Source: Methylocystis rosea SV97
Lineage (GTDB): Bacteria > Pseudomonadota > Alphaproteobacteria > Rhizobiales > Beijerinckiaceae
DNA length: 64,000 nucleotides
Direction of reading: 5' to 3'
Assembly (NCBI RefSeq): GCF_000372845.1
Contig: NZ_KB889964.1
Span: 301,447-365,446 of the forward strand
Under the pieces are notes generated by a model, which saw nothing but the letters and a program-made list of their open reading frames with translations, did not search any database and had not been told where the DNA came from. The first letter of the stretch is position 1; each line of letters opens with the position of its first letter. A program made the translations under genes and the position numbers. Below, piece by piece: positions 1-8,874 of the stretch.

Positions 1-1
1 C

Positions 2-2881
2 ATCGTGCCGATCGAGATCACGCGCGAGGGCGAATACCGCATCGAGCTTCTCGGCCTGAAGCAGAAATGGCGCGCGAGATTGGAGGACGCCGACGGTTGG
101 CCGCTCGCAGCGCCGGGCGAAATGCAGCGTTTGACGCGGCGGTTCGAGAAAGGCGCCTATCGGCTGGTCGTCATGCCGAGAGACGTCGAAGCGCGCATGG
201 TTGCGCGACTGACGCCCATCATCGCCGCAAAGGCGCTCGAAGGCCATGGTCCGCATCCCCTGCCCTTCGGCAAAGAACAAAAACTGCAATGGCGCGAGCC
301 GCAGGCGCGCGACGCGCCGCGTGCGCCCGACGTCTGGCGCTTCGCGCTCCATGGCGACGCGGAGATTGATCTTTCGATCGGCGAAGGCATGGCTGGCGAA
401 ATTTTCAAAGGCGAGAAGGAGAGCGTCGGCAAGGTTGCTGCGGGAAGGTCGTTCAAATCGAAGCTGTCGGCGGGCGACTATCGGGTTGAGGCGCGAAGCC
501 TCGCCCATGACGATCGCCTCGACTACGAGATTTCACTCAATTCGAAGGAATTGCAGCCGGATGCGCCGCGTGCGGTCCAACCGCCGACGCACGTCGATTT
601 TTCGCTGGCGAATGACAGCGTCGTCGACCTTGCGAGCTTCGGAGACATCGAAACAATCGGCGTGCTGAAAGACGGCGGGGGCGACGTGATCGAGCGCCTG
701 CAGCCGCGCGCCGACGATTGGAATGTCGCGCTGTCGCGACGCCTGCCAGCGGGAAATTACCGGCTCGAACTCGAACGACTCGGCGCACAGCCAAGCGCCC
801 CAGTGGAGACTGAAGAAGCGCCGAGCGAGGAAACCGAAGAAGTTTCCAATGAAGGAGAAGCCGCGGAAAGCGAGGACGCGCCTCTCAGCGGCGTCGAGCT
901 TCGCCTGGCGCTGCCCATTGAGAAGAATGACGGCGCACTGGCGCTCTCGGGCGAGAAGACGCTGAACAGCGCCGGCGCGCATATCCTTTCTCTGCCGCCT
1001 GCTCCCTCGGCGAGTCTCGCGCTCATCGCGGCGCGTTCGGAAGCCGACGTCGCCATCTCAATCGAACGGCGCGACGCCGACGGCCAATGGCGCGCCATCG
1101 GGGTCGAGCGCGGACGCGCGCCCGCCGCCGCATGGCCTGCGGCCAACGACGCCGAAATGCGCGCGGTCGTGTGGGCGATCGGCGGCGAAGACGCGCCGAT
1201 CACGCTCGCCGTCCGCGCAATCGAACGCCGCGCGCGCAAGCTTGGCGAAGTCGCCTTGGATCCGGTTGACGGCGTCGCGGGGGTCTGCGTCGCCAAGATC
1301 GCAACGCCCGACGCGGCCCTCGTAACCCTAGCGTCGAAGGACGACATCGCCGCCGGCTCGATGGCGGGGACATTGTTGCGCGCGGCGCGCTCCGGACCGC
1401 TCGCGCCGCAAGCGCAGGAACTATGGCTGATGAGCCGGGGCGATTGCGCGTCGCGAATCGACGTCGCCGCCTTCGATTGGAAGGGCGCCGAGATTTCGCT
1501 CGAGATCGGCGATGCCGAACGGGCGCATCTCGTTCCGCTCGCGCCAGCCGTCGGCAAGCTGCGGCTGTGGCTTGCGCGCTCCGCCTTCGCCCAGCCGGCG
1601 CTTGATGGCGGACGCGGCGTCGGCGTGGCGAAGGGCGCGGCGCTGGCGCTTGCCGGCGACTCGCCGCTGGCGCTTTGGAACGGTGAAGGCAGCGCGCCGA
1701 TGCGCGTCGCGCTTGGCGCCATTGACGTCGACAACCGGCCAGCGATCAAAGGCGGCGCGTTGTTCGCTGGAATCGTCCCGCCGATGAGCGCCCAGCCTAT
1801 CGACATGGATGAAGCCGCGGGGCCGCTCGCGCTCGACCTCGCGGGCGGACTCGCCGCCTTTGCGCAGCCGCGCGTCGTCTTTGGCGACAGCGCCGCCACG
1901 TCGCGCCTTCTGCACGGCGTCAAATCGCGCGTGCTTCTCGTCAACATGACGCAAACGCCGCTGCCGGCGCGCATCGCGCGCGAGCCGGGCGAGAACAAAA
2001 GGCTCGACGCAACGCGCGCATTTACGCGGTTCTTCCCGGCGGCCGGACAGATGTCGCTGCCGCTCGACGCTGAGAAAAATGACAGGCTAATCGTCAGCGG
2101 CGCGCAGGCGACCGTCATTGCGAACAGCGGTCGGATCACGCACGGCGAGAACATTACGCTCGACGGCGCCGGCGAAGCGATTATCGAACACGGCCCTGGC
2201 CTCGTCGCCTTTTGGATCGAGCGCGCCGGCGCATCGCCCTGGCCCGCGGCTTCGGCGCGCACGCTCAATCTTCCGCAGCGCGTGGCGCTGGAGGGCGCGG
2301 CGATGCGCTTTTCGATCAAGGGCGACAAACCTGCGCTGTTGAGAGCGACAAGCGCCGCGCCGGCGATCGTCGGTTTCACCCAGAACGGCAGGCGCGAGAC
2401 GCACGCCTTCGCGAATGGCGTCGATCTTCATCGCTACATGAAGCCGGGCGAAGCGACGCTCGACATTTACGCGCCCTACGACGGCGCGCTCTCCGGCATG
2501 CTCGATATTTCGACGCAGCCCGTCATCGAGGCGCATGAAGGCGTGAACGACGCGGTGGCGATTTCGCCCGGCGCAAGCGCGCTCTTCAGCTTCGAGGTGA
2601 AGGAAGCGCGCGACATCGGCCTTGGCGTGCGCGCGGAGCCCGACCGCGTCAGCGCGCGGCTCATGGATGCGCAAGGCAAGGCGCTTGGCGAAGGCGTCGC
2701 GCAAACGATGACGCTTTCGCCGGGCCGCTATTTTATCGAGGCGCGCACGCCCGCCGAGGCGCCTGCGACGACGATCCGTGTCGCGATCGTCGGGCTGTCG
2801 CCGCCTGTGAACGCGCCGCCTGCGGAGATCGTCGCCGAGCTGCTCGACAAGGCCGGCATGAAGAAAAGCAAGGCGCAATGA
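2..2881 (+). CDS. Large hypothetical envelope protein, partner of alpha-2-macroglobulin (5' truncated by window)
   Basis: The frame is open from the first bases of the window, so the true start probably lies upstream; a GTG at 5 is only the first in-window start codon. At least 959 codons remain. I see no catalytic motif. The protein reads as repeated beta-sandwich segments resembling pre-peptidase C-terminal-like domains, each ending in a pattern like AGDYRVEARS (near residue 158), AGNYRLELER (near 250) or PGRYFIEART (near 910). An acidic Glu/Pro-rich linker lies at about residues 265-295. The stop overlaps the first possible start of the next gene by 4 bases (ATGA), so the two are probably translated together. 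From this context I infer a periplasmic partner or scaffold of the alpha-2-macroglobulin/PBP1C system. The function is not known. Confidence 0.8.
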   Translation: MVPIEITREGEYRIELLGLKQKWRARLEDADGWPLAAPGEMQRLTRRFEKGAYRLVVMPRDVEARMVARLTPIIAAKALEGHGPHPLPFGKEQKLQWREPQARDAPRAPDVWRFALHGDAEIDLSIGEGMAGEIFKGEKESVGKVAAGRSFKSKLSAGDYRVEARSLAHDDRLDYEISLNSKELQPDAPRAVQPPTHVDFSLANDSVVDLASFGDIETIGVLKDGGGDVIERLQPRADDWNVALSRRLPAGNYRLELERLGAQPSAPVETEEAPSEETEEVSNEGEAAESEDAPLSGVELRLALPIEKNDGALALSGEKTLNSAGAHILSLPPAPSASLALIAARSEADVAISIERRDADGQWRAIGVERGRAPAAAWPAANDAEMRAVVWAIGGEDAPITLAVRAIERRARKLGEVALDPVDGVAGVCVAKIATPDAALVTLASKDDIAAGSMAGTLLRAARSGPLAPQAQELWLMSRGDCASRIDVAAFDWKGAEISLEIGDAERAHLVPLAPAVGKLRLWLARSAFAQPALDGGRGVGVAKGAALALAGDSPLALWNGEGSAPMRVALGAIDVDNRPAIKGGALFAGIVPPMSAQPIDMDEAAGPLALDLAGGLAAFAQPRVVFGDSAATSRLLHGVKSRVLLVNMTQTPLPARIAREPGENKRLDATRAFTRFFPAAGQMSLPLDAEKNDRLIVSGAQATVIANSGRITHGENITLDGAGEAIIEHGPGLVAFWIERAGASPWPAASARTLNLPQRVALEGAAMRFSIKGDKPALLRATSAAPAIVGFTQNGRRETHAFANGVDLHRYMKPGEATLDIYAPYDGALSGMLDISTQPVIEAHEGVNDAVAISPGASALFSFEVKEARDIGLGVRAEPDRVSARLMDAQGKALGEGVAQTMTLSPGRYFIEARTPAEAPATTIRVAIVGLSPPVNAPPAEIVAELLDKAGMKKSKAQ

Positions 2882-2898
2882 TTTCGAAAGGCGCGGCG

Positions 2899-5800
2899 AT
2901 GAAAAAACTTCTGCTTCTCTCTCTTTGCGCGTTTCTTGGCGCGGCGGCGCCGCTGCGCGCCGAGGCCCCGCCCGTGTTCGACCGCGTGCAACGCGCCGAT
3001 GGCGCGCGCGTCGCGCCGGATCGGTTTTTGCGCGCTTATGATCCGGTGACGGTCTTCTTCTCCAGCGACACGGGGCCGAAGGCCGGCGGAGCGGAAGACA
3101 CGCCGCAAAAATTTGTGACGATGACCCCGCAGCCCGCCGGCGAATGGCGCTGGCTCGGTCCGCGCGCGCTGCAGTTTCGTCCCGCCGACGCCTGGAGACC
3201 GCTGTCGCGCGTCGACGTGAAGCTCGGCGCGGCGGAGACCAGACTCGTCGCGCTGCTGCCGACGCCGCGTTCCACCAATCCAGCCGAGGGCGCCGATCCG
3301 CAGCTCGAACTGACGCAGATCGCCCTCACATTCGCCGAGCCGGTCGACGTCGCCGCGCTGACGCGGCTGCTCACGATCGAAGTTCGTCCTTCGCCTGGCG
3401 TTTCGCCGCAAGGCGGACAAATGCTCAGCGCTTCGGCCTATGAGATCCGCGCGCTGGAGCGGGGCGAGCGCGCCGAGGAGCAGACCTACGTCATCCGTTT
3501 CCGTGAACGGATCGCCGACGGCCGCGTCGCCATCCTGCGGCTGCGGCTTTCCGACGAAGCCGGACTTGACGACCAGACCTATGAATTGCGGCTGCGCACC
3601 GCTCCGCCCTTCGCGGCGACTGAGGCGAGCTGCGGCCACGGCTGGAGCGACGACCGCGCCGAAAACGTGCTGCGCTGCGCATCCTATCTTACGACGCCCG
3701 AGAGCGGCGACGAAGAAGGCGACGCCGCCGCCATCCCCTATGCGCCGGCGAGCAAGCGGCAGCTCACGCTCTCCTTTAGTGCGACGCCCGAGACGATCGA
3801 CATTCTGCGCGCGCGCGAGGCGCTGCGCATCACGCCGCCCGTCGACGATCTTGCCGTCGAAACAGACGGCAGGCGACTGCGCATGGTCGCGAAATTCCTG
3901 TCGGACCAGATTTACGAACTCTCCATCGCGCAAGGCGCGCTGAAAGACTCGCAAGGACGCGCGCTGGCGAGCGCCTTTTCGCAGCGCTTCGCCTTCACGC
4001 GCGACGCGCCGGCGCTGCAATGGGACGCGGGCTATGGCGTCGCCGAGCGCTTGGGCCCGCAACTTCTGCCGCTGCGCGGGCGCGGCTATGATCGCGCCGA
4101 CATCCGCATCCACGCCGTCGATCCGCTGTCGCGGGATTTCTTTCCCTTCCCGGCGCATGGCGTCGAGACGAGCGATTCCGATGCGCCGCCTCTGCCGGGC
4201 AACGAGCCGAAATCCTGGAGCGAGACCGCCAACATCGAGGCGGAGGCGATCAAGCAGCGCATCAAATCGCTTGGATCTCCCGCGGTGTCGCGGCTGGTCG
4301 ATCTTCCAATCCGCCGCAACGGCCCCGATGCGAAATTCGGCGTCGATCTCAAGGAGGATTTCGCCAAAGTCAGCGGCCGCGATCAGCCGGGGACTTATCT
4401 CGTCGGCCTGCGCGCGGTTGATGACGACAAGCGCCGCTGGCTGCGCGTGCAGATCACAGATCTCTCGCTGTCGGCCATCGAAGAGCCGACGCGGGTGCGT
4501 TTCGCGGTCACGTCGCTGTCGACGACGCAGCCCGTGAGCGGCGTGCAAATCCGCGTCGAAGGAATCAAGGACGAAAAATTCGTCACGCTCGCGAGCGGAA
4601 CGACCGACGCTTCCGGCTTCCTTTCCTGGACGCCCGACAAGCGCGGCGCCGGCGAAGCGCGCCGCATCGTGGCTAACAAGGGGCTCGACACGCTCGTCAT
4701 CGACCCCAACAGCGCGCCATCGGAATATTCGCGGGAAATATGGTCAAAGCCGGAATCGGAATGGCTCGCCTGGACGAGCGAGGCTGACCAGCCGCGCGCC
4801 GAAAAGCCGCGCACGCTCTGCCATCTCTTCTCGGAGCGGCCCATTTATCGGCCGGAAGAATTCGCGCACATCAAAGGCTTCGTGCGCAGCTACCGCGGCG
4901 GGGCGCTGAGCCTGACGAAGACCGGCGGAACGCTTGTCGTGACAGGGCCCGCCAATCAGGAATGGCGCATTCCGGTGAAGCTCGACTCCTCCGGCGGCTT
5001 CTATCACAAATTCGACGCGCAAACTCAGGCGACCGGCGACTATTCTGCGCGGTTCGAACCGGATGCGCCGAAAAAGACGAAGAAGCCGGAAGCGCAGAAG
5101 ACCGAAACGGAGGAAGCCGCTGAGGGAGAGAGCGAAGCGACGGAGCCGGCTCAGGACATTTCCTGCGGCCAGTTCACCTTCAAGAAGGAAGCCTATCGCC
5201 TGCCGACGTTTGAGGTCGTGCTCAACGCGCCGCAGACCGTTGCGCTCGACGGGACTTTCGACGTCGATCTCCTCGCCCGCTATTTCGCGGGCGGACTTGC
5301 GGCGGAGCGCCCCGTCAAATGGCGAGCCGCGCAGTTCCCGCATGTCTTTACGCCGCCCGGCCGCGAAGGCTTTCTCTTTTCGACCGACGCGCGTTTCTCC
5401 GGCGAGGGCAAGTTTAAATCGACCGCGGTGCTCGAGCGCGATCAGCGCACCGACGCCGGCGGCGCCGCGCGCATGACCTTCGACACCGCGATCGAGCCGA
5501 CCGCGCAGCCACGCCGCTACTCCATCGAAGCGACGGTGACGGGCGACGACGGCATCGAAGTGCGCAATGTGCAGAATGTCATCGCGCTGCCGCCCTTCGT
5601 GCTCGGCGTGAAGACGCCCCGCTATGTCGAGCGTCCCGGCGCGGTGACGCCGGAGCTCATCGCCATTGACGGCAAGGGGGACGCGGTCGTCGGTCTTGAG
5701 ATGACGCTGCGGCTCATCAAGCGCAACTGGATTTCAACGCTGCAGGCCTCCGACTTCGCGCAGGGCGCGGCGAAATATGTCACGCAGACGCAGGACGACG

Positions 5801-8727
5801 TTCTGATCGAACGCAAGGTGACGAGCGCCAAGGAGGCGCAGAAGGTCGAATTGGCGACGCACGACGCCGGCGTCTATGTCGTGCAGCTCGAGGCCTATGA
5901 CAGGCTCAAGCGCCGGCAGCAGGTGAGCGTCGACTTCTTCGTCGGCGGCGATACGCCTGTCACTTTCGCGCGGCCGCCCGCCGAATCCGCGACGATCACG
6001 ACCGACAAGGACAAATATGCGCCGGGCGAGTCCGCGACGCTCATCATCCAGTCGCCGTTCCAGAACGCGCGCGCCCTCGCCATCGTCGAACAGCCGAACG
6101 GCGTCTACGACTATGAGTTCGTCGATATCAGCAATGGTTTCGGGCGCTATACGCTGCCGGTGAAAAAGGAGCAGACGCCGAAGCTCGCCGTGCATTTCCT
6201 GATCATGCGCGGGCGGCTGAAGGATGCGCCGCCGCAGCCGACGGCGAGCTTCGACCAGGGCAAGCCTGTCACCATCGCAGCGACGAAATGGATCGAGGTG
6301 ACGCCGGTCAAGAACATCGTCAATGTGAAGCTCGACCATCCTACGAAGGCGCGCCCGGGCGACGCGGTCGAGGTCGCCCTGCGGCTTTCCGACGACGCGG
6401 GCAAGCCGCTCGCCGGCGAAGCGACCTTCTGGATGGTCGATCAGGCGGTGCTGTCGCTTGCAAAGGAACGCCCGCTCGATCCGCTGCCCGACTTCATCGT
6501 CGAGCGCGAAACCAAAATGGCGGCGCGCGACACGCGCAACATGGCTTTCGGCGTCATTCCGCTCGAAGAGATCGCCGGCGGCGACGGCGACGAGCTGCAG
6601 GAATGGGGCGCCGAGAACAATATCTCCGTGCGCAAGAATTTCACGCCTGTGCCGATCTATCTGCCGAGCGTGAAGATCGGCCCCGATGGCGTCGTCAAAA
6701 TCAAGGTGCAGCTTCCCGATACGCTGACCGTGTTCAAGCTGCGCGCCAAGGCGGTGAGCGGGCCAGATCGTTTCGGCGCGGCGGGCGGCGAGATGCTGAT
6801 CCGTCAGGCGCTCGTTGCGCAGCCGGCGCTGCCGCGATTCATCCGGCCGGGCGACTCCTTCGACATCGGCCTCGTCGCGCGCGTCGTCGAAGGACCCGGC
6901 GGCGCCGGCAAGGCGTCGATCGCGGCGCCCGCGCTGACGCTCACGGGCGAGACCAGCCGCAAAATCGAATGGGCGCCGAACAGACCAGTGCGCGTCGATC
7001 TGCGCGCTGCGGCTCCGGCGCAACTCGCCGGCGCCGCGACGCTCGGCTTCCGTATCGAGCGTGACGCCGACCGCGCGAAAGACGCGGTCGAAATTGCCCT
7101 GCCGGTGAAGCAGGATCGCGAAGCGACGCGCCGCTTCGAATTGGTCGAGATCGCGCCCGGCGAAACCAAGACGATTGCTCCCACTGGCGAGCAGGCGCGG
7201 CCGGGCAGCTTCTCGCGCGAGACGATCGTCGCCGCCGATCCGTCGATCGTGAAGCTCGTCGCCGGGTTGAACGCGCTTGTCGAATATCCCTATGGCTGCA
7301 CCGAGCAACGCCTGTCGCTCGCGCGCGGCGGTCTGGCGCTGAAAAGCTTCGGGCCAATTCTCGCGGCGGCGGGGCTCGAGGTTCGCGTCTCCGCCAATGT
7401 GAAATCGACGGCGCAAATCATCGACCAGTCGATCGACGCGGACGGGCTCGTCGCCTTCTGGCCGCGGGCGCGCGGCAATGTCTCGCTGACCGCCTGGTCT
7501 TATGACTTCCTTGCGCGGGCGGAACGCGCCGGAGAGCCGATCGACAAGACGCTACTGGATCGTCTCGCCAATATCCTGAAATTGTCACTGCGCTCCGACT
7601 ATCCGCGACTGCTTTCGGGCGATGAGTTGCGCGAGCGCGTCGAGGCGCTTTCGGCGCTCGCTGAAGGCGGCAAGCTCGACGACTCTTATGTCGCGGAATT
7701 TTCGCGGCGCGCCGACTTCCTGCCCAATCTCAGCGTCGCGCAGATGGCCGCCGCCGCCGCGCTTCTGCCCAATGTCGATCAGCGCGCGCTCGCGTCGCTG
7801 ATCGACACGATGTGGAGCCGCGTGAAATTCGCCAGCCGCAATGGCCTGCAGGTCTATGCGGGACAGGCGTCGGAAAGCGCTTCGCCGATCATTCTGCCTT
7901 CCGAGACTCGTAGCCTCGCCGAAATGGTGCGCGCTGCGGCGCTCACCGCCTCAGGCGATCCGCGCGCCAATGCGCTGCGCGACGCTCTGTTGCGGCTTGG
8001 CGAAGGCGACGGCTGGGGAACGACCAACGCCGACGCCGCCGCCATCGAAGCGCTCGCCGAGGGGTGGCGGCGGCCGACCGCAGCGATCGGCGTGACCTTC
8101 AACGATGGCGGACAGGATCGCGCGCTGACGCTCGACGCCAATACGCCGGTCGTGCGCCATGTCTCCAGCAGCGACGCGCCGCTGAAGATCGCCAACGGCT
8201 CCAACGCGCCGCTCGTCGCGATGATCGAGACAAGCTACATGCCGGCGGAGCCGGGCGCCAAGGCTCAGGCGACGAGCGACGGCTTTACGATCACGCGGCA
8301 GGGCTGGCGCATCGAAAGCGGCAAGGCGCCGGAAAAGATCGAAGCTCGCGATAGCGTTTTGCAGGTGAAGCAGGGCGACCTCATCGAAGAGACGGCGGAA
8401 GTGGTCAATCCCGAAGATCGCACCCATATCGCGATCTCGATCCCGCTCGCGGCGGGCTTCGAGCCGCTCAATCCCAATCTCGCCACGGCGCCTGCTGAAG
8501 CGCAGCCCTCAATTGCGCCGTCGCTGCCGCCGACATGGGTCGCCTTCGGCGATGACCGGGTGTTCTACGCCTATGATTCGCTGCCGAAGGGAGCCTACCG
8601 CTTCGCCTTCCGCCTCCGCGCACAGACGGCGGGCGCCTATACGCAGCCGCCAGCGATTGTCGAGGCGATGTACAAGAAGGGCCTTCGGGCGACGAGCGCC
8701 GGCGCGCGGCTGGAGATTGGGAAGTAA
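2899..8727 (+). CDS. Bacterial alpha-2-macroglobulin family protein (thioester type)
   Basis: Large periplasmic protease-trap protein of the YfhM/MagA type. I chose the ATG at 2899 because the hydrophobic signal peptide (KKLLLLSLCAFLGAAA, cleaved near RAEA) follows it directly and an AAAGG lies 8 bases upstream; an in-frame ATG at 2878 overlaps the previous stop. The length of 1942 residues is somewhat above the roughly 1600-1700 usual for the family. The thioester motif YPYGCTEQ is at about residue 1467 (Cys codon 7297-7299), followed by the alpha-helical thioester-domain region and a C-terminal receptor-like region. MG-type beta domains fill the first 1200 residues. An acidic/lysine-rich linker lies near residues 720-750. 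In the family, the thioester covalently captures an attacking protease. The next gene encodes PBP1C, the usual partner, which supports a role in defence or repair of the envelope. Confidence 0.93.
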   Translation: MKKLLLLSLCAFLGAAAPLRAEAPPVFDRVQRADGARVAPDRFLRAYDPVTVFFSSDTGPKAGGAEDTPQKFVTMTPQPAGEWRWLGPRALQFRPADAWRPLSRVDVKLGAAETRLVALLPTPRSTNPAEGADPQLELTQIALTFAEPVDVAALTRLLTIEVRPSPGVSPQGGQMLSASAYEIRALERGERAEEQTYVIRFRERIADGRVAILRLRLSDEAGLDDQTYELRLRTAPPFAATEASCGHGWSDDRAENVLRCASYLTTPESGDEEGDAAAIPYAPASKRQLTLSFSATPETIDILRAREALRITPPVDDLAVETDGRRLRMVAKFLSDQIYELSIAQGALKDSQGRALASAFSQRFAFTRDAPALQWDAGYGVAERLGPQLLPLRGRGYDRADIRIHAVDPLSRDFFPFPAHGVETSDSDAPPLPGNEPKSWSETANIEAEAIKQRIKSLGSPAVSRLVDLPIRRNGPDAKFGVDLKEDFAKVSGRDQPGTYLVGLRAVDDDKRRWLRVQITDLSLSAIEEPTRVRFAVTSLSTTQPVSGVQIRVEGIKDEKFVTLASGTTDASGFLSWTPDKRGAGEARRIVANKGLDTLVIDPNSAPSEYSREIWSKPESEWLAWTSEADQPRAEKPRTLCHLFSERPIYRPEEFAHIKGFVRSYRGGALSLTKTGGTLVVTGPANQEWRIPVKLDSSGGFYHKFDAQTQATGDYSARFEPDAPKKTKKPEAQKTETEEAAEGESEATEPAQDISCGQFTFKKEAYRLPTFEVVLNAPQTVALDGTFDVDLLARYFAGGLAAERPVKWRAAQFPHVFTPPGREGFLFSTDARFSGEGKFKSTAVLERDQRTDAGGAARMTFDTAIEPTAQPRRYSIEATVTGDDGIEVRNVQNVIALPPFVLGVKTPRYVERPGAVTPELIAIDGKGDAVVGLEMTLRLIKRNWISTLQASDFAQGAAKYVTQTQDDVLIERKVTSAKEAQKVELATHDAGVYVVQLEAYDRLKRRQQVSVDFFVGGDTPVTFARPPAESATITTDKDKYAPGESATLIIQSPFQNARALAIVEQPNGVYDYEFVDISNGFGRYTLPVKKEQTPKLAVHFLIMRGRLKDAPPQPTASFDQGKPVTIAATKWIEVTPVKNIVNVKLDHPTKARPGDAVEVALRLSDDAGKPLAGEATFWMVDQAVLSLAKERPLDPLPDFIVERETKMAARDTRNMAFGVIPLEEIAGGDGDELQEWGAENNISVRKNFTPVPIYLPSVKIGPDGVVKIKVQLPDTLTVFKLRAKAVSGPDRFGAAGGEMLIRQALVAQPALPRFIRPGDSFDIGLVARVVEGPGGAGKASIAAPALTLTGETSRKIEWAPNRPVRVDLRAAAPAQLAGAATLGFRIERDADRAKDAVEIALPVKQDREATRRFELVEIAPGETKTIAPTGEQARPGSFSRETIVAADPSIVKLVAGLNALVEYPYGCTEQRLSLARGGLALKSFGPILAAAGLEVRVSANVKSTAQIIDQSIDADGLVAFWPRARGNVSLTAWSYDFLARAERAGEPIDKTLLDRLANILKLSLRSDYPRLLSGDELRERVEALSALAEGGKLDDSYVAEFSRRADFLPNLSVAQMAAAAALLPNVDQRALASLIDTMWSRVKFASRNGLQVYAGQASESASPIILPSETRSLAEMVRAAALTASGDPRANALRDALLRLGEGDGWGTTNADAAAIEALAEGWRRPTAAIGVTFNDGGQDRALTLDANTPVVRHVSSSDAPLKIANGSNAPLVAMIETSYMPAEPGAKAQATSDGFTITRQGWRIESGKAPEKIEARDSVLQVKQGDLIEETAEVVNPEDRTHIAISIPLAAGFEPLNPNLATAPAEAQPSIAPSLPPTWVAFGDDRVFYAYDSLPKGAYRFAFRLRAQTAGAYTQPPAIVEAMYKKGLRATSAGARLEIGK

Positions 8728-8757
8728 TGAAAGTTAGCGACGTCACGCCGACGCGCG

Positions 8758-8874
8758 CCTTCTCCCGCTTGCGGGAGAAGGTGTCATGCGAAGCATGACG
8801 GATGAGGGTCGCTGGGTTCGCCCTCACCCGACCCCGCTTCGCGGGGCCACCCTCTCCCGCAAGCGGGAGAGGGT
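8758..8874. repeat. Palindromic interspersed repeat (rhizobial type) at the pbpC start
   Basis: A compact element made of nested palindromes. The outer arms are CTTCTCCCGCTTGCGGGAGAAG (8759-8780) and ACCCTCTCCCGCAAGCGGGAGAGGGT (8849-8874), each itself a hairpin. Between them lie GTCATGCGAAGCATGAC (8783-8799) and CCCCGCTTCGCGGGG (8832-8846). This layout is typical of mobile intergenic repeats in Hyphomicrobiales. Here the right half runs into the pbpC reading frame, so it may supply both the start codon and the first 24 codons. Confidence 0.85.

Noticed and set aside
757..2379. A 540-codon open frame on the minus strand inside the first gene
   Set aside because: High-GC shadow: Ala/Ser/Arg-rich, no ribosome site, and the plus-strand protein is continuous with repeated domains.
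2728..4548. A 606-codon minus-strand frame over the A2M gene
   Set aside because: Arg-rich shadow of a recognised family gene; no homology that I can see.
5734..7416. A 560-codon minus-strand frame over the A2M thioester half
   Set aside because: Same reason: composition is a mirror of the real gene and there is no domain.
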